DNA from: Acrasis kona
Lineage: Eukaryota > Heterolobosea > Eutetramitea > Acrasida > Acrasidae
Length of the DNA stretch: 64,000 nucleotides
Reading direction: 5' to 3'
Assembly: GCA_026419775.2 (NCBI GenBank)
Contig: JAOPGA020000365.1
Span: 29,392-93,391 of the forward strand
Shown in pieces: positions 1 through 11,354 of this stretch. Numbering within the stretch: position 1 is the first letter of the stretch; every line of letters begins with the position of its first letter. The translations under genes were made by a program, and so were the position numbers. The notes beneath the pieces are model-generated. The model did not search any database. It worked only from the letters and a program-made list of their open reading frames with translations, and had not been told where the DNA came from.

Positions 1-1
1 T

Positions 2-496
2 TGCGCTGGATATTGCGTGGTGACTTATATATTGGGCATTGGAGATCGTCACTTGGATAACATTTTATTGAAACCTAATGGGAAATTATTTCACATTGAT
101 TTTGGATTCATGTTGGGTAAGGATCCCAAACCATTCGCTCCTCCCATGAAATTGTGCAAGGAGATGGTGGAGGGTATGGATGGAAGCAGAGGAGAGTTGT
201 ATACCAAATTCAAGGAATTGTGTTGCACGTGTTACAACATTTTGAGAAAGAATGCTCATTTGATTTTGAATTTGTTGATCTTGATGGTGGACGCTAGCAT
301 CAAGGATATCGACGATGATGGTGATTTGGATGCGCCCATGCGTAATTTGGTCAAGGTTCAGGAGAAATTTAGATTGGATTTGAACGATACGCAGGCCATG
401 TTGTTCATGCAGAATATCATTAATGATAGCGAGAAGGCATTGTTCCCTCAAATCACCGAGACTATACATAGATGGGCACAATATTGGAGATCGTAA
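2..496 (+). CDS. VPS34: Class III phosphatidylinositol 3-kinase (Vps34), C-terminal fragment
   Basis: The gene is cut by the window start; the frame is open from base 2 and ends with TAA at 494-496, giving the last 164 residues. Visible are the catalytic loop GDRHLDN and the activation-segment motif HIDFGFMLG, followed by [19 protein letters not shown], the class III signature. The end QYWRS matches the conserved Vps34 C-terminal tail that contacts membrane. Vps34 makes PtdIns(3)P on endosomes and autophagosomes together with Vps15 and Vps30. Class I/II PI3Ks and PI4Ks differ in the activation loop, so the class assignment is firm. It converges on the next gene, with only 13 bp between stop codons. 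Confidence 0.95.
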   Translation, partial: CAGYCVVTYILGIGDRHLDNILLKPNGKLFHIDFGFMLGKDPKPFAPPMKLCKEMVEGMDGSRGELYTKFKELCCTCYNILRKNAHLILNLLILMVDASIKDIDDDGDLDAPMRNLVKVQEKFRLDLNDTQAMLFMQNIINDSEKALFPQITETIHRWAQYWRS

Positions 497-509
497 AAAT
501 AAAAAAATT

Positions 510-1202
510 TTATTCAAAACATACGGTACTATTTTTAGATATGATTTGTGCAATGTAATTGTTGAAACCGAGTGATGTGCCATAAATGTAGAACTTGCCG
601 GCTTGAATGACTTTGAATTCGTCGTCTAGGTTTAGTTGTTTGGTGTCGATTGGTTCTGCCTCCAAGTCGCTCAGGAGACCTCCACCCACAATGCTGGCTC
701 CCAAGAGTGAATGGAGACGTTGTGTTTGTAATGTGTCATTTAGTAATTGTGGATTTACTGATTCTTGTATGAGATTGTAATATGGGTGTTTTTTTGATGT
801 GTTTTCGTCGATTAGTGTGACATTCCAACCTTTGTTGTTCCACTTGGTGAGTTGTGTTGAGTTTACCAAAGTGGGATTATGGTACAAATAAGCAATGTAT
901 ACTTTTTGGTCTATTGTTGTTGTTGTTGAGACTGCATTCTTGTTGTACCAGAAAGCCATGCCACCAAGGTTAGCAAATACTAGGGAAATAAGAAACGCTA
1001 ACACCAAGTAAGATACAAAGGCGGGTGCTTTCCGCTGCTTTGGTTGTTCCAACTCCTTGAGCATCAGATCCTCGTCTTCATCGTCAAAACTCATTTCGAT
1101 TCTTTGGTCGACATCCCTTAATTCTATGTCTGAGTTTTGATTGTTTGATTCGTTATTTGTGCTGTCGCTCGAACGTGGCGTATGCGGCTTGTCTTCTTCC
1201 AT
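510..1202 (-). CDS. Single-pass type II membrane protein, possibly glycosyltransferase-like
   Basis: A 230-residue intronless ORF starting at ATG 1202. The N-terminal ~60 residues are acidic and Ser/Asn-rich (cytosolic side). One hydrophobic helix lies near residues 61-85 (SYLVLAFLISLVFANLGGMAF). The ~145-residue luminal part has several N-glycosylation sequons (NST, NVT, NDT). The luminal sequence loosely follows the pattern of Gly_transf_sug/capsular-polysaccharide transferases: WNVTLIDE, then LHSLLGASIVGGGLLSDLEAEP, resembling the R..LL..GG.W.D.D segment, but no clean DXD motif is seen. I therefore regard the transferase idea as weak; the topology is well supported. Only this one exon is evident. 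Confidence 0.6.
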   Translation of the reverse strand: MEEDKPHTPRSSDSTNNESNNQNSDIELRDVDQRIEMSFDDEDEDLMLKELEQPKQRKAPAFVSYLVLAFLISLVFANLGGMAFWYNKNAVSTTTTIDQKVYIAYLYHNPTLVNSTQLTKWNNKGWNVTLIDENTSKKHPYYNLIQESVNPQLLNDTLQTQRLHSLLGASIVGGGLLSDLEAEPIDTKQLNLDDEFKVIQAGKFYIYGTSLGFNNYIAQIISKNSTVCFE

Positions 1203-1402
1203 TTTATTCTCAGTTGGTTGTAAAAATTGGGGAATTATAAATTAGAGGACCAAACATTTTGATGGAATGAATTGACCAAAGAATAAAAGGATTTTCAGCA
1301 TGAACAATATTGTATGTAATATATTCTTGTTTATTGAATCCCAAAAAGATTTTAAACATTCACTTCTATTCTGATTTTTAATTGTTGTATAAATAAAGAC
1401 AA

Positions 1403-2116
1403 CTATTCATCGTCGTCGTCGTCGTCATCACTTCCATATTCGCTTTCGTACTGTTTCGGAAGTTTTCCAGTTGGCTTATAAATCCTGGCTTTGCCATTTC
1501 CAACATCATCGTTTACGTCATCGACCTACTACAAACAGCGTCCAACTGGCACCCATGTCGAATAAAATATTGAATACATCGCCAACGGACAATATCCAAT
1601 TCACTTAATTTTAAGGAGTCCGTTATCTTTGTGTTGAATAGTGGAGCTTTTCCAATCATGAATCCATGATCGAAATCGAAACCGATACTAACTAGCATGT
1701 GCTCCATAAAATTGTAAACTGTTGTGTCAGATGTAACGCTAAACTTCCCCTTGCATTTGTGTCTTTCAATAATAACGCTACACTCAATTCTTTTAGCTTG
1801 AGAATAGTCTACGGGGTTTTCTTCGTGTCTCTTTTCAACATCCCTCTGAAATTCTTGCAAGCGGGCTACAAGATCGTCTTTTTTCCCAGTTTGTCCCAAT
1901 CCACGCATAAAGCAGTCCTCCTTTAATTTTTGAACATTCATTGCGCCTCTTCTTAAAATACCAGCATCTAATTTTGTTTAGAACAATTTTGAAGTGTAGC
2001 ACTCAACTATCTTTTGGATCCGATCCATTCATACAATACCCAGCTATGTACGCACCAGAGGGCTCTACATCCTTATATCGCGCCTGTTCATCATCCGATC
2101 TTTTTCTCTTCGGCAT
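1403..2116 (-). CDS. SAP-domain protein, three exons
   Basis: Reconstructed from three exons: 2008-2116, 1591-1967 and 1403-1525, with introns of 40 nt (1968-2007) and 65 nt (1526-1590); the phases add to 203 codons. The start MPKRKR gives a nuclear-localisation-like basic N-terminus. A SAP motif (AGILRRG...KLKEDCFMRGLGQTGKKDDLVARLQ) lies around residues 38-75; SAP domains bind AT-rich scaffold DNA or RNA. The middle part (residues ~95-155) is a beta-rich segment I cannot name. The C-terminus is a run of seven aspartates followed by a glutamate. The first acceptor is well supported because it restores the SAP helix; the second intron is longer than usual here and its donor (GTCCGT) is unusual, so the tail is less certain. 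It is divergent from the AC40 gene, with 68 bp between start codons. Confidence 0.65.
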
Positions 2117-2184
2117 TCTTACAATAACTTCATTTAAAATTTTGAGCTCAACTTCACAATTCACACAAAAGGAGTATTTCAAAC
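2117..2184. promoter_or_regulatory. 68-bp divergent promoter between SAP-protein and AC40 genes
   Basis: Both start codons (2116 on minus, 2185 on plus) flank this 68-bp gap, so both promoters and 5' UTRs must lie in it or overlap the genes. It is AT-rich with no obvious TATA box. This is inference from layout. Confidence 0.45.
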
Positions 2185-3427
2185 ATGTCAGACAGTGATG
2201 ATAGCATGGACAATGTCAGAGTGAATAAAGTCAATAAAAAGGGAAAATCACAAAAGTTGCCAGAAGAGATTGAAGACATTCGTACAAGAGTGAATGTCGG
2301 ACGATACGCTCCAACTCAGGTCGCAACCATGTCATTCCACTCCACATTCAACAGTAACGGTTACGATAACAGCTTCGAATTGGGCGAGTTCAAAGAAGAA
2401 TTTGACATTCAAATACAAAAATGTACCGACGAAGAACTAGTGTTCGATATGATTGGCATCGATGCACCCGTGGCAAATGCTTTTAGAAGAATCTTGTTGA
2501 GCGAAGTCCCAACAATGGCAATAGAAAAAGTAGTTATATCCAACAACACGAGCATCGTACAAGACGAAGTACTCGCGCATCGCATCGGTCTCATTCCCAT
2601 TTTTGCAGATCCAAGGGCTCTTTTACTATGCCGAAGTGAACACCACGCCACAAACAACGGACCAAGTCCAAGTACAGGGAGCACCCGCCCCAACAGCCAG
2701 TAATTTTGTACCATCACTTCAAAACAAGGACGTAGTAGCGTGGACACCACCAGAACAAATGATGGACAATGAGTACTTGTTGTTCAAACTCGACGTGAAA
2801 TGCGAAGCAAGAAAAGAACCCAACAAACTAAACGATAACCAAGAGGAACACGTAAATCACAAAGTATACTCTGGTCAGCTCGAGTGGGTTCCCATCGGAA
2901 ATCAAAAAAAATGGTTCAAGGGGGAAAAAGTCGTCCGACCCGTTTACAATGACATTTTACTTGCCAAGTTAAATCCAGGACAAGAAATCTCGTTGGAGTG
3001 TTATTGCGTGAAGGGGACGGGTAAAATGCACGCCAAGTGGAGTCCAGTCGCAACGGCAACCTATCGCATGTTACCAGAAGTCACGTTCAAGAAATCCATA
3101 AAGGGAGCCGATGCCAAACTTTTAAAATCCACATGTCCAATGAATGTGTTCGATATCGAAGATGACAGGGCCGTCACCGCTCGCCCAAGAGACTGTACAG
3201 TGTGTCGCGAGTGCTTGAGACCCGATGGCTTCGAACATAAGATTAGAGTGTCCTTGTTAAAGCAACACTTTGTGTTCAGCATAGAATCAGTAGGACAAAT
3301 GGTGGCAAAGGAAATTTTCAGGGAAGCACTTAAAATCTTTTACGAAAAGTGTCACGCGTCAAGAAATGCGCTCAATGAATCAAGAGAATTTGCAAAGAAC
3401 AGAAACAAAGCAACCGTGTTAAAATAA
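2185..3427 (+). CDS. RPC40: RNA polymerase I/III subunit AC40 (RPAC1), apparent +1 frameshift
   Basis: Two overlapping frames together give a full AC40: frame one from ATG 2185 through the alpha-like motif FDMIGIDAPVANAFRRILLSEVPTMAIEKV and AHRIGLIPIFADPR; frame two from LFYYAEV to the stop at 3427. The join is at 2614-2617 (codon AGG followed by one extra G, then CTC). No GT-AG intron can fit. The C-terminal half contains a four-cysteine stretch (CPMNVFDIEDDRAVTARPRDCTVCRECL, positions ~3139-3216), an alpha-like dimerisation helix and a basic tail. AC40 pairs with AC19 in the Pol I and Pol III assembly platform and is normally essential, so a sequencing or assembly indel is the simplest explanation; true +1 frameshifting is the alternative. 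Corrected length is about 413 residues, longer than yeast or human, partly from an insert rich in Thr/Gln/Pro after the join. Confidence 0.88.
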
Positions 3428-3436
3428 AAAATGATT

Positions 3437-6400
3437 TTATCGTTCTCTGGGTTCGATTTTTAAACTCTGCTTGTACAATTGTTCTTCGTCCCAAATGTCA
3501 CTGGGCGACTTGATTCTCTTGGACAAGTAGGGCACTTCTCTCAAATGATAGGGAGCCTGTTGCATGGTTCTCAAGTTCATGATGATTTGAGCAATTTGCC
3601 GTCTCTTGTGGAAATTAATCAAGCCATCCTTCATGTCCTTGTTACCATCTTCAATAAACACCAAATCGGTCAAATAAACACCGATATAAGGCACGCAGGG
3701 AGGTTCGGTGTGCAACAGTGCCTCTCTCAACGTCTTGAAACTACCCGTCATGGCCACCATATCGGCCAATTCTTGGAACGTTGTTAATTTCTTCTGGGGC
3801 ACTTCCTTCCATGTCTTTTTCAATCTAAACACGCTGCTGCTGTTCAAACTACTAATCACGGTGTTTAATCCGTTATAGTTATTCAATTCTCTCAAGCACT
3901 GAGCGAGGTCTATGAAATATCTCAACAAGTTACACCTCCTTCTAAAGTTCTCCTCCATCACAATGGTGGTGCTGATCCACGAACTAGTCTGGTTGAATTG
4001 CTCCGTCAATTTGACAATGTGTTGCGATCGAATGTGTTTATCGCTCTTCGTCCATCCCAACTTGAAACACTCCTTGGGCATGATTCTCCTGAAGATGTCG
4101 TGTTCGATCAACGTCATTTGTCTAGCCACTTCCATGGGCTCCCAATCCAGTACGTCCAGCGGTCTGTCGCTATTGTGTTTGTACCACTTTGGTACCATCA
4201 TGGCAGGTGCTTCGTCGCTAAATGTATAACTTCTGGTTTGAACGAACTGTGGAGTCAACATGTTATCGATGATGAGTTGATCCTTGATGCGATTGGCCAA
4301 CGATATACACCCCTGTACATCCCCTTGTAACTGACCCACTTGATTATACAAGAAGATCTTGACGCTTGCATACAGTGCGTTATCAAAATCATAGGGATGT
4401 TGCGTCAACCACATCTTGACGGTATTTAAGAAGCGAAGAACGAATATCTTCTTCTCTTCTGCTTTTGTCGATTCATCTTGTGACAGCGATTCGAATTGAG
4501 TGGTGATTTTGCTCACTAATTCTTGAGGAGTGCTGAAGGATCTATAACTAAGGAAAAACACTTCGGTGAATTTGGTATCGCTCATCAGCGATTGTTTCAT
4601 TAATCGTTCGATTAATTGATCCAGCGTTGCGTATTTGACCTGTTGAGTGATTGGATCCAATTCCATCGCCGCATTCACTGCTGCTCCATCTGCATCTTCA
4701 TCTCTTTCAATGTTCATTCCTTGTTTTACTTTTTGAAGAGTAACCAATTGATGATCGTAAATGCTCTCCATTTGATCGATCAACGGAGCGAATGATTGAT
4801 GATGATGATGATTGGGAGCAGTTGCTGTGGATGGATTCGTGACCGGTATGTATTTATTGAGAGATGCAAATAACCATCTCCAATAAGTACTTATCGGATT
4901 ACGTATGAATGCATCTCTCATTGATTCTATATATTGACTAATCGTGGATAAGAATTGTGGATGGATTAATGCCAACGGTTGTTGTTGATCGTTGGTAGTA
5001 GGTGCAGATGATTGACCAATCGAAATGATCAACTTACACATGCAAACGCTCACATGTTCCAACAAGAATTGATTAGAAGCAACTTGGTTAGCATCATCAT
5101 CAAATGTTTGATCGTCCATGGTATTTACTTCCTCCACGTTACTCAAAATGTGTTCGTTTAATGAACTAGATAAGTGTTGTTGAGTGGGTTGTGGCGAAGA
5201 TGAAGTAATCAACGAAGACGATTGATTAGGAGATGGAGACGACGAAGATGAAGATTTTGCACCATCATTGTTTTGAGTGTTATTGATGGTAGCGGTGGTC
5301 GTATTGCTTATCAAACTACTGGAAGAAGGTAACGACAACACCGCAGAGTGATCCACTGGATTAAAGTAACCAATCAAATCACCACACGAAGGTTCATGAT
5401 ATTTACTATCGTTCGAATAAATCAAATCGCTTCCGACATGGATCAAATCAGTCAAGATTTGTTGTAACAACACGATAATCTTTTGGTGATTCTTATCGAA
5501 TAAATCACTACACATTGCTATCCATTTCAACATGCCAGCATAAACGACGGTGTCGTTACAAGAAATACGACTGCTCAACCAATCGCGTAACCATTCGTGA
5601 TTCAAATTACCGACGATCCATACGAACGCACGCAAGTATTGTTTGAGCAATCGATCGGGAAGCGATTCGAAACTAGTCACGTATTGGCTCATCATGCACG
5701 CATAAGGGAAATATAATCTTGCAACCATGCTCAAATCATGATTCAAATTCACGTCGTGATCGTGCTTGCTCAAAATGTACAAAAGAGCATCGATGCATTG
5801 TTCGTGAACGTGTGGTTCGTTGGGGAATCCAAGCACCGCTTCCTTCACCATGGTGGCGAACATCTTGACTGGCGGCGAGCAAGTGCTTTCCCTCACGAAG
5901 CTCTTCAGGTGATAAATCGAATTGTTCATGGCCAAGTAGTATTTGGAATCGGCCAGTATATGTATGAAATCACACTTGAGCAGAATGGTATTGGTGCTGA
6001 ATTCTGATTTTGTAATTTGATGCATGTAACATTCCATCAGATCCAATACGTGTTTGGGTTCCATGTAATTCATCAAATCCACAAAAAAGAAACTGACTTG
6101 TCTGTTGACTTGTTTCGACACGTTGTGATGTACATAATCGTCTTTGAATTTGATAATTTTATCGGCCAACGATTTGATCAATTCCTTCAACAAACTCAAC
6201 AACTTGTACTGAAGCGTTTTGTTTTGTTGAACGTCGTTTGGGTCGTGATGAATTGCAAATGATTTCAAAATCACATCCAAGAAGAACCAAGAAAATTGTA
6301 AAGATTCTTGATAAACGGGTAATTTGTTATGGTTGACCATCCTTCTGTAACTATCGTGTCTATTGATTGGATTGGTACTAGGAGCAGCGTTACCACCAAT

Positions 6401-9400
6401 AGGAGACGAAGACGATGGCGATTTACTGTTGGATCTAGTTTTCGAGAATTCTTGAACTTCATCCAAATTAATGTTGATGGTGATTTGTAACGATTCGTCG
6501 CATCGAGATAACATATCGGTCCATAGTTCGCATAGAACGAAACAAAGTGGAGAAGTAGTCATGAGAACGTCCTTGAATATGTATTCGACGTAGCTCATCA
6601 ACAATCGATTATTGGGCTCGCATGTATCTTGTACATAACCAGCTCCCTTAAGCATGGCCACCAATGCTTTGAACAATTCCTTTTGTAATTCGAAAATGTT
6701 GCTGCTGACCGTTAAGAAATCGCTCAGGGTATCTGTGGTGCTGTTCAGCGAATTGGTTTGGTCGTCCAAGCTCTTGTTTTTCTGATTGAGTGGTTTCAAG
6801 GAGGGATGAGCCACTGGTGTTGGCGGAGTGGTGATGATGCTCGTTCGTTTGGGTCCAAATAAGCTGAATCTGTTTTTTGATTTTTTAGCTAGGGGCAATT
6901 GAGGATCGATAGGAGATGACAAATTTCCATTCGTCGAATCTGATTGGTAATTGGTGGGAGTGGTACCCGTCGATGATGAATTTGAACCGGATGCGCTGGT
7001 GGCAGCTTGTTGTCGTAAGTAATCCATCAGTACGAAATCAGCATCGCCTGGTTGAGGAATTCTCTGTGGAGTAGTGCCCGATGATGGAGGCGTTCTATCT
7101 TCGTCGTCGGTCGGCGTGGTGGCCTTGTTCAATTTGATCGACAATCTATTCTTTACCTTCTTGAACGCGTTGCTGTTATGAGTAGTCGGACTCATGTTAT
7201 TGGCTCTGGCAGAGCTACTGGACACGAATAGACCCGATGGAGGTTTATCCACGCGTATGCTTCCTCTGGAATTCCTCTTGTTTTGGACCACTTCCATCGG
7301 AATGGCCGGCGGCAGCGCTATGGTAGGTCCGCTGAATGCACTGGTCAAGATTGTACTTTTACGATTCTTGCTGGCACGAATCGAATCGGCAACCATTCCA
7401 GATCCAGATCGATTTCTAGAATCAGCAGATGGCGAACATGTCGAAGATGGCGACGAGCCAGAATCGTTGATCAATTCTTCGAAGGAATCGCCCATGGGCA
7501 TCATGGACATCATGTCGGATTGTGAATTTACAAAATTATGCAAAACGTCCTGTGCTCTACAAATGATACTGAACAACATATCCAACACGAGCGTATAATG
7601 ACTGATCAATCTCATGAAGCTCACTTTGGTGATGCTGACCACTGCCTCCATGGCCGCATTCAATGCATGATTGATGAATTTAATGGTATGAGATCTTTCT
7701 TTTTGAATCACGTTCAAGAAGGGACTGCAATCCGTAAAGAATCGACTCAGCGCGGGTTCCTTTGGATAAATGGTGCTGATCAATTTGGTTCTAATCTTGA
7801 ACAAATTCCTCTTCAGATCATAAGCGGGCATTGGTGCATTTTCTTGATCGGAATCATTTTGATTGTTCATGTCGTCCAAATAATGATCCGTTAATTTCTT
7901 GTAGACGGGTAGATCGTGAATGTGATCTTGCGGATCGGTACATTCGGATAGGTACAGTATGCCATGTCCCACGGCAATCCTTTGTACGGTATCTGGAAAT
8001 TCATCTTCCGTCGAAATGACGCCTTCCTTCTTGACCACGTTGACCAGTACTTTTCTCCTCTTGATGACGCTCTTATCGGCCACTAGATGGTAGAAATTGA
8101 ATAAAAGGTGATGGCTGGGTTTGATGGGCAGTGGCAATCTGATTTTGATTTCGTCGTGGAACGTGACGTTGCTTTCTTCGAACGTAACGCTGCACAGCAC
8201 TTTGTGAACGAGCGTGTCTTGTTGGATGATGCGAGGTACGCCTAGACTTTCTCTGGTGTGATTTTTGTTGCATGTTTCTTTTAGGATGATCTCTACTAAT
8301 AAATTGTTGGGTTTGAGCTTAGGTTGATCTAAGGGCTTGATTTTGTCTAGGTTCAATTGTAATGGATAAAGGTATAACGAATGTTCGAATGTAAAGTAGG
8401 GTGTTCGTGGCATGGCATCCAAAAATTCCGTTTTTTGATATTCCAAGTGTTGGTTGGCTTTGTTTTCCACGGCCTGTTGATTGTTAGAAATAATGTTAAT
8501 CATGACGACGTACTTGTAATTCTTTGGTGGATGGTTCCTTGGCGTAACGTTCGTTTTGATTTAACAAGTCTTCTAAGGTTTCTTGAAGGGAGGACATGAT
8601 TGTCTTGTTCTGGTTGGTTTTGTAATCAGCTTCGCTTCCAAGCACCACCACTCGTTCTCTTGGTTCCGATTGGAATTGTTTAATGTTGAAACGTGATGTC
8701 TGTAACACAAAGTAACCTGGTATTGGTCTTAGTTTCTTTACTAATTGTTTCTTTTGTGTGGCTAAATGATTATGAGAATGTGATCGAAAAAATTGTACCA
8801 TTATGAACGTCATCAAGTGTCTCTCCGAGATGCTTAAAGTACTCTACGCTCTTTGGTTCCAAAGTTTTGGTCATGAAGGAACATTGTGGACCAAACTGTT
8901 GGATAATGTTATAGAGCTCTCCAGGTTTGTCGATGAGGTCGACAGGCAGTAAGTGCTTTATTGCGATCAAATTTTCTGCGTGCGGCGACAGTGAATCTGC
9001 TTCAGAGTGATCAATGATGGGTGCAAATCCGAACAAGAATGGTTGTCGGAACTGTTAATGGTTAATTATGAAGGATAGGTAAAGCAACGTACTTGTTTAA
9101 GACCTGTGAAATCATCTTCAATTGTTTTTAACTTTAAAGTATTTAGAGTGTTTGAGTTTGAGTGGGAATCTCTAGTCAAGATTGTATTCTTCTTCCCTGT
9201 ACCGTATGTTTTATATACATTTTCTAAACTGTTTGCTTGGAAGGTTTTGTCAATGCGTAAAACAATGTAAATGTTGCGAAGGTTTGCAGCATTCGATATT
9301 GTAAAAATAGACCTTGGTTGGTCATCGGTCAGCCTCTGCATGTGCTGCTTCAACTAAATATACGCGTTGAAAAGAAGAACGAAACGTAATCACTTACCGA

Positions 9401-10130
9401 CAGCGTATCAAAAAAATCGTTAATGACGGAGAAGCTACTAACGTCGAAAAAGAACCTTTCCGAGACGTTAATCTGTTTCGCTATATCCACCAACTCTAAA
9501 GAGCAGTAGAGGGGTTCTACGCAACCTACTTCGAGACGTAAAGAGTGGCACTTTACGAAGATGTTGAAATGACTATTTGATGTTAGTCCAAACTAGAAAA
9601 ACTATGACGTACTTGCTCAAAAAAGACTGTGGATGACAGGTACTTCTTTTAGTGTGCACCTCGAACTCTTTGTTGGGTTCTACGAAGATGTGTTTGTAGT
9701 CAGCCTCTTTTGCTGCTACAAAATCCTCACTACCACGATTCATTACAGTCCATTCCCCGTTGAACAAGTGAAGACATTCTTTTGCGAAGGGCTCCAATCT
9801 CTCTTCGTTTTCGTTGATGCTCTGACTTGTACTTTGACTTTTCTCTTTCCTTAAATTATCGGTCACCGATAATTCAGGTATTATCATGATGTCTTCTGCG
9901 TGTGCATCTTCGTCAAAATCATAATCATTCTCATAATGTTTGGAATTTCCTAACTGGTCAGAATCATCAACCATTTTATCGGAACGCAACTCTCTTGTCT
10001 TCCACACTGAAGGTTGTGTTGTGTTTGATTCAGCTTGTGTGCTTTCAACCCTGCTGCTCTCATTGATGAGAACAGGAGACGTATTTGGGCTCGAATCTGT
10101 ATTCACAAGGTCATCCACACCTTCAGACAT
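3437..10130 (-). CDS. DOCK-type (zizimin-like) protein with C-terminal RasGEF instead of DHR-2
   Basis: Six exons: 9613-10130, 9398-9572, 9093-9353, 8799-9051, 8514-8761, 3437-8473; introns are 37-44 nt and the phases sum to 2164 codons. The acidic N-terminal ~170 residues lead into a DOCK N-terminal region (EPLYCSLELVDI and NIYIVLRIDKTFQAN match zizimin-type sequences). A DHR-1/C2 domain starts near residue 504 (PYFTFEHSLYLYPLQLN, then FHDEIKIRLPLPIKPSHHLLFNFYH). Low-complexity Ser/Thr/Pro stretches separate it from an armadillo-like helical region that resembles DOCK (FSWFFLDVILKSFAIHH, ARLYFPYACMM). The C-terminus is a RasGEF_N (~1765-1890) plus Cdc25-type catalytic domain (~1925-2150, with the LTTFQELADMVAMTGSFKTLREAL and CVPYIGVYLTDLVFIEDGN motifs). 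No DHR-2 is seen. Expected activity is GDP release from a Ras-family GTPase at phosphoinositide membranes. Confidence 0.88.
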
Positions 10131-10321
10131 CTATCTGTCAGACTATTTTTTTAAACGGAAGATTAGACATTGACATGCCCATCAACGTTCAATTTACTAT
10201 TTCGCGGACAAACGATAATAATACCTAATATACTACTACAAAGACAGCGTAAATCAAGACTTGCCAACAATAACCAAAGCAGTTCTACAAGCAATTTTTA
10301 ATATTTGTAAAATTGTAAAAA

Positions 10322-10706
10322 ATGGATGATGAAGTGCTTAATGAGTTTGAACAAGAAGACATCTGCGTTACAGAACAGATTAGTGAATCATACCTGAACA
10401 CTTGCTTTGAAAGTCTGTCGGCTCCAAGGAAAAGAAGGAAACTAGCAAAGAATAGTGACTTTGAAGATCCAGTTAACTACCTCTTAATTGACATGTACAG
10501 AGAGGATGGATCGTTACCGAACAAGAGACTGCAAACAAAATCAAGGTAAGAAGTTGTTGATAAACTTATTTGTCACATTTAGAATGAACAAGAGAGAAGA
10601 TAATCTTCTTCAAGATAATACAAAGAAGTCTGATAAGATAAATAATCAGGTCGAAAGGTTTATGATGCATGTAAAAGCACAGAATTTGGACCAATACACA
10701 ATTTAA
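10322..10706 (+). CDS. Small unknown protein, two exons
   Basis: Exons 10322-10545 and 10583-10706 join across a 37-nt GTAAGA...TTTAG intron in phase 2, giving 115 residues. The start is acidic (MDDEVLNEFEQEDICV), the middle has a basic cluster PRKRRK that could be a nuclear localisation signal, and the C-terminus is hydrophilic and charged. No family recognised; it could be a small nuclear or complex-associated factor. The ATG follows an A-rich leader (AAATTGTAAAAA). The intron restores a reading frame that would otherwise stop at the donor, which supports the model. Confidence 0.6.
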
Positions 10707-10806
10707 TTTTCGAGAGTCAATAAAATCCTTTTATATAACTGTATATTTACCCTTTCCTTATTTGTCAAATTCAAATTAACTTTATTACAAACAACTACAG
10801 TGCAAA

Positions 10807-11133
10807 ATGGACAATCACAATGAATTTGCACAGGTCGAAGACATTAGGACTAACAAGCGCTCTCCGAGAGAGCATTCTAATGAAGAAGAAGAGTCTTGCA
10901 TTGACGAAAAATCAAACTGTGACGACAATGTGTCTGTTGCCTCGGATGAGGACTGCTATGCAGGGACGATGTTCCATACAAACACTAAATGGATGACATT
11001 TGGAGGAGAGCCAAAAAACAAAAGGAAACAATCTACATCAAAGGTTAACACATCAAAAACAAACGAATTTTGTAAGGATTACAAGCCAGTAACAAACACT
11101 CAAGGGAGACGATCGATATTGTTCTGTTTGTAA
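10807..11133 (+). CDS. Small acidic unknown protein
   Basis: A 108-residue single-exon ORF with a good A-rich leader (GTGCAAAATGG). The first 55 residues are acidic and Ser-rich (EEEESCIDE, NVSVASDEDC); the rest is basic (KNKRKQ, QGRRS), a composition typical of disordered nuclear proteins. Nothing conserved is recognised. An AATAAA-type polyadenylation signal lies about 25 bp downstream (ATAATAAATT). It lies between two intron-containing genes on the same strand. It could be spurious, but length, start context and a tight 3' signal favour a gene. Confidence 0.5.
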   Translation: MDNHNEFAQVEDIRTNKRSPREHSNEEEESCIDEKSNCDDNVSVASDEDCYAGTMFHTNTKWMTFGGEPKNKRKQSTSKVNTSKTNEFCKDYKPVTNTQGRRSILFCL

Positions 11134-11354
11134 TCTTATGTCTGTAATATCATAAATAATAAATTATAATCTTTATAAGTGGCTAATTAAGCTCCGTTTT
11201 ATTTCAGTAATCTATGATCATTACTTTTTTGTTTGAATAGCAGCAGTATGGAATGCTTGTATGGGTGGTACTAGTGTAGAAATCTTGGTGCAATGCTTTG
11301 CATTCGTTGTAACTTTACTTTCAAATAAGGTTATCATTAGGGATAAAAATAGAA

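Noticed and set aside
3437-8503. RasGEF gene beginning at MINIISNNQQ (8503)
   Set aside because: That Met lies in an intron (8474-8513); upstream exons with DOCK motifs join in frame at 8473.
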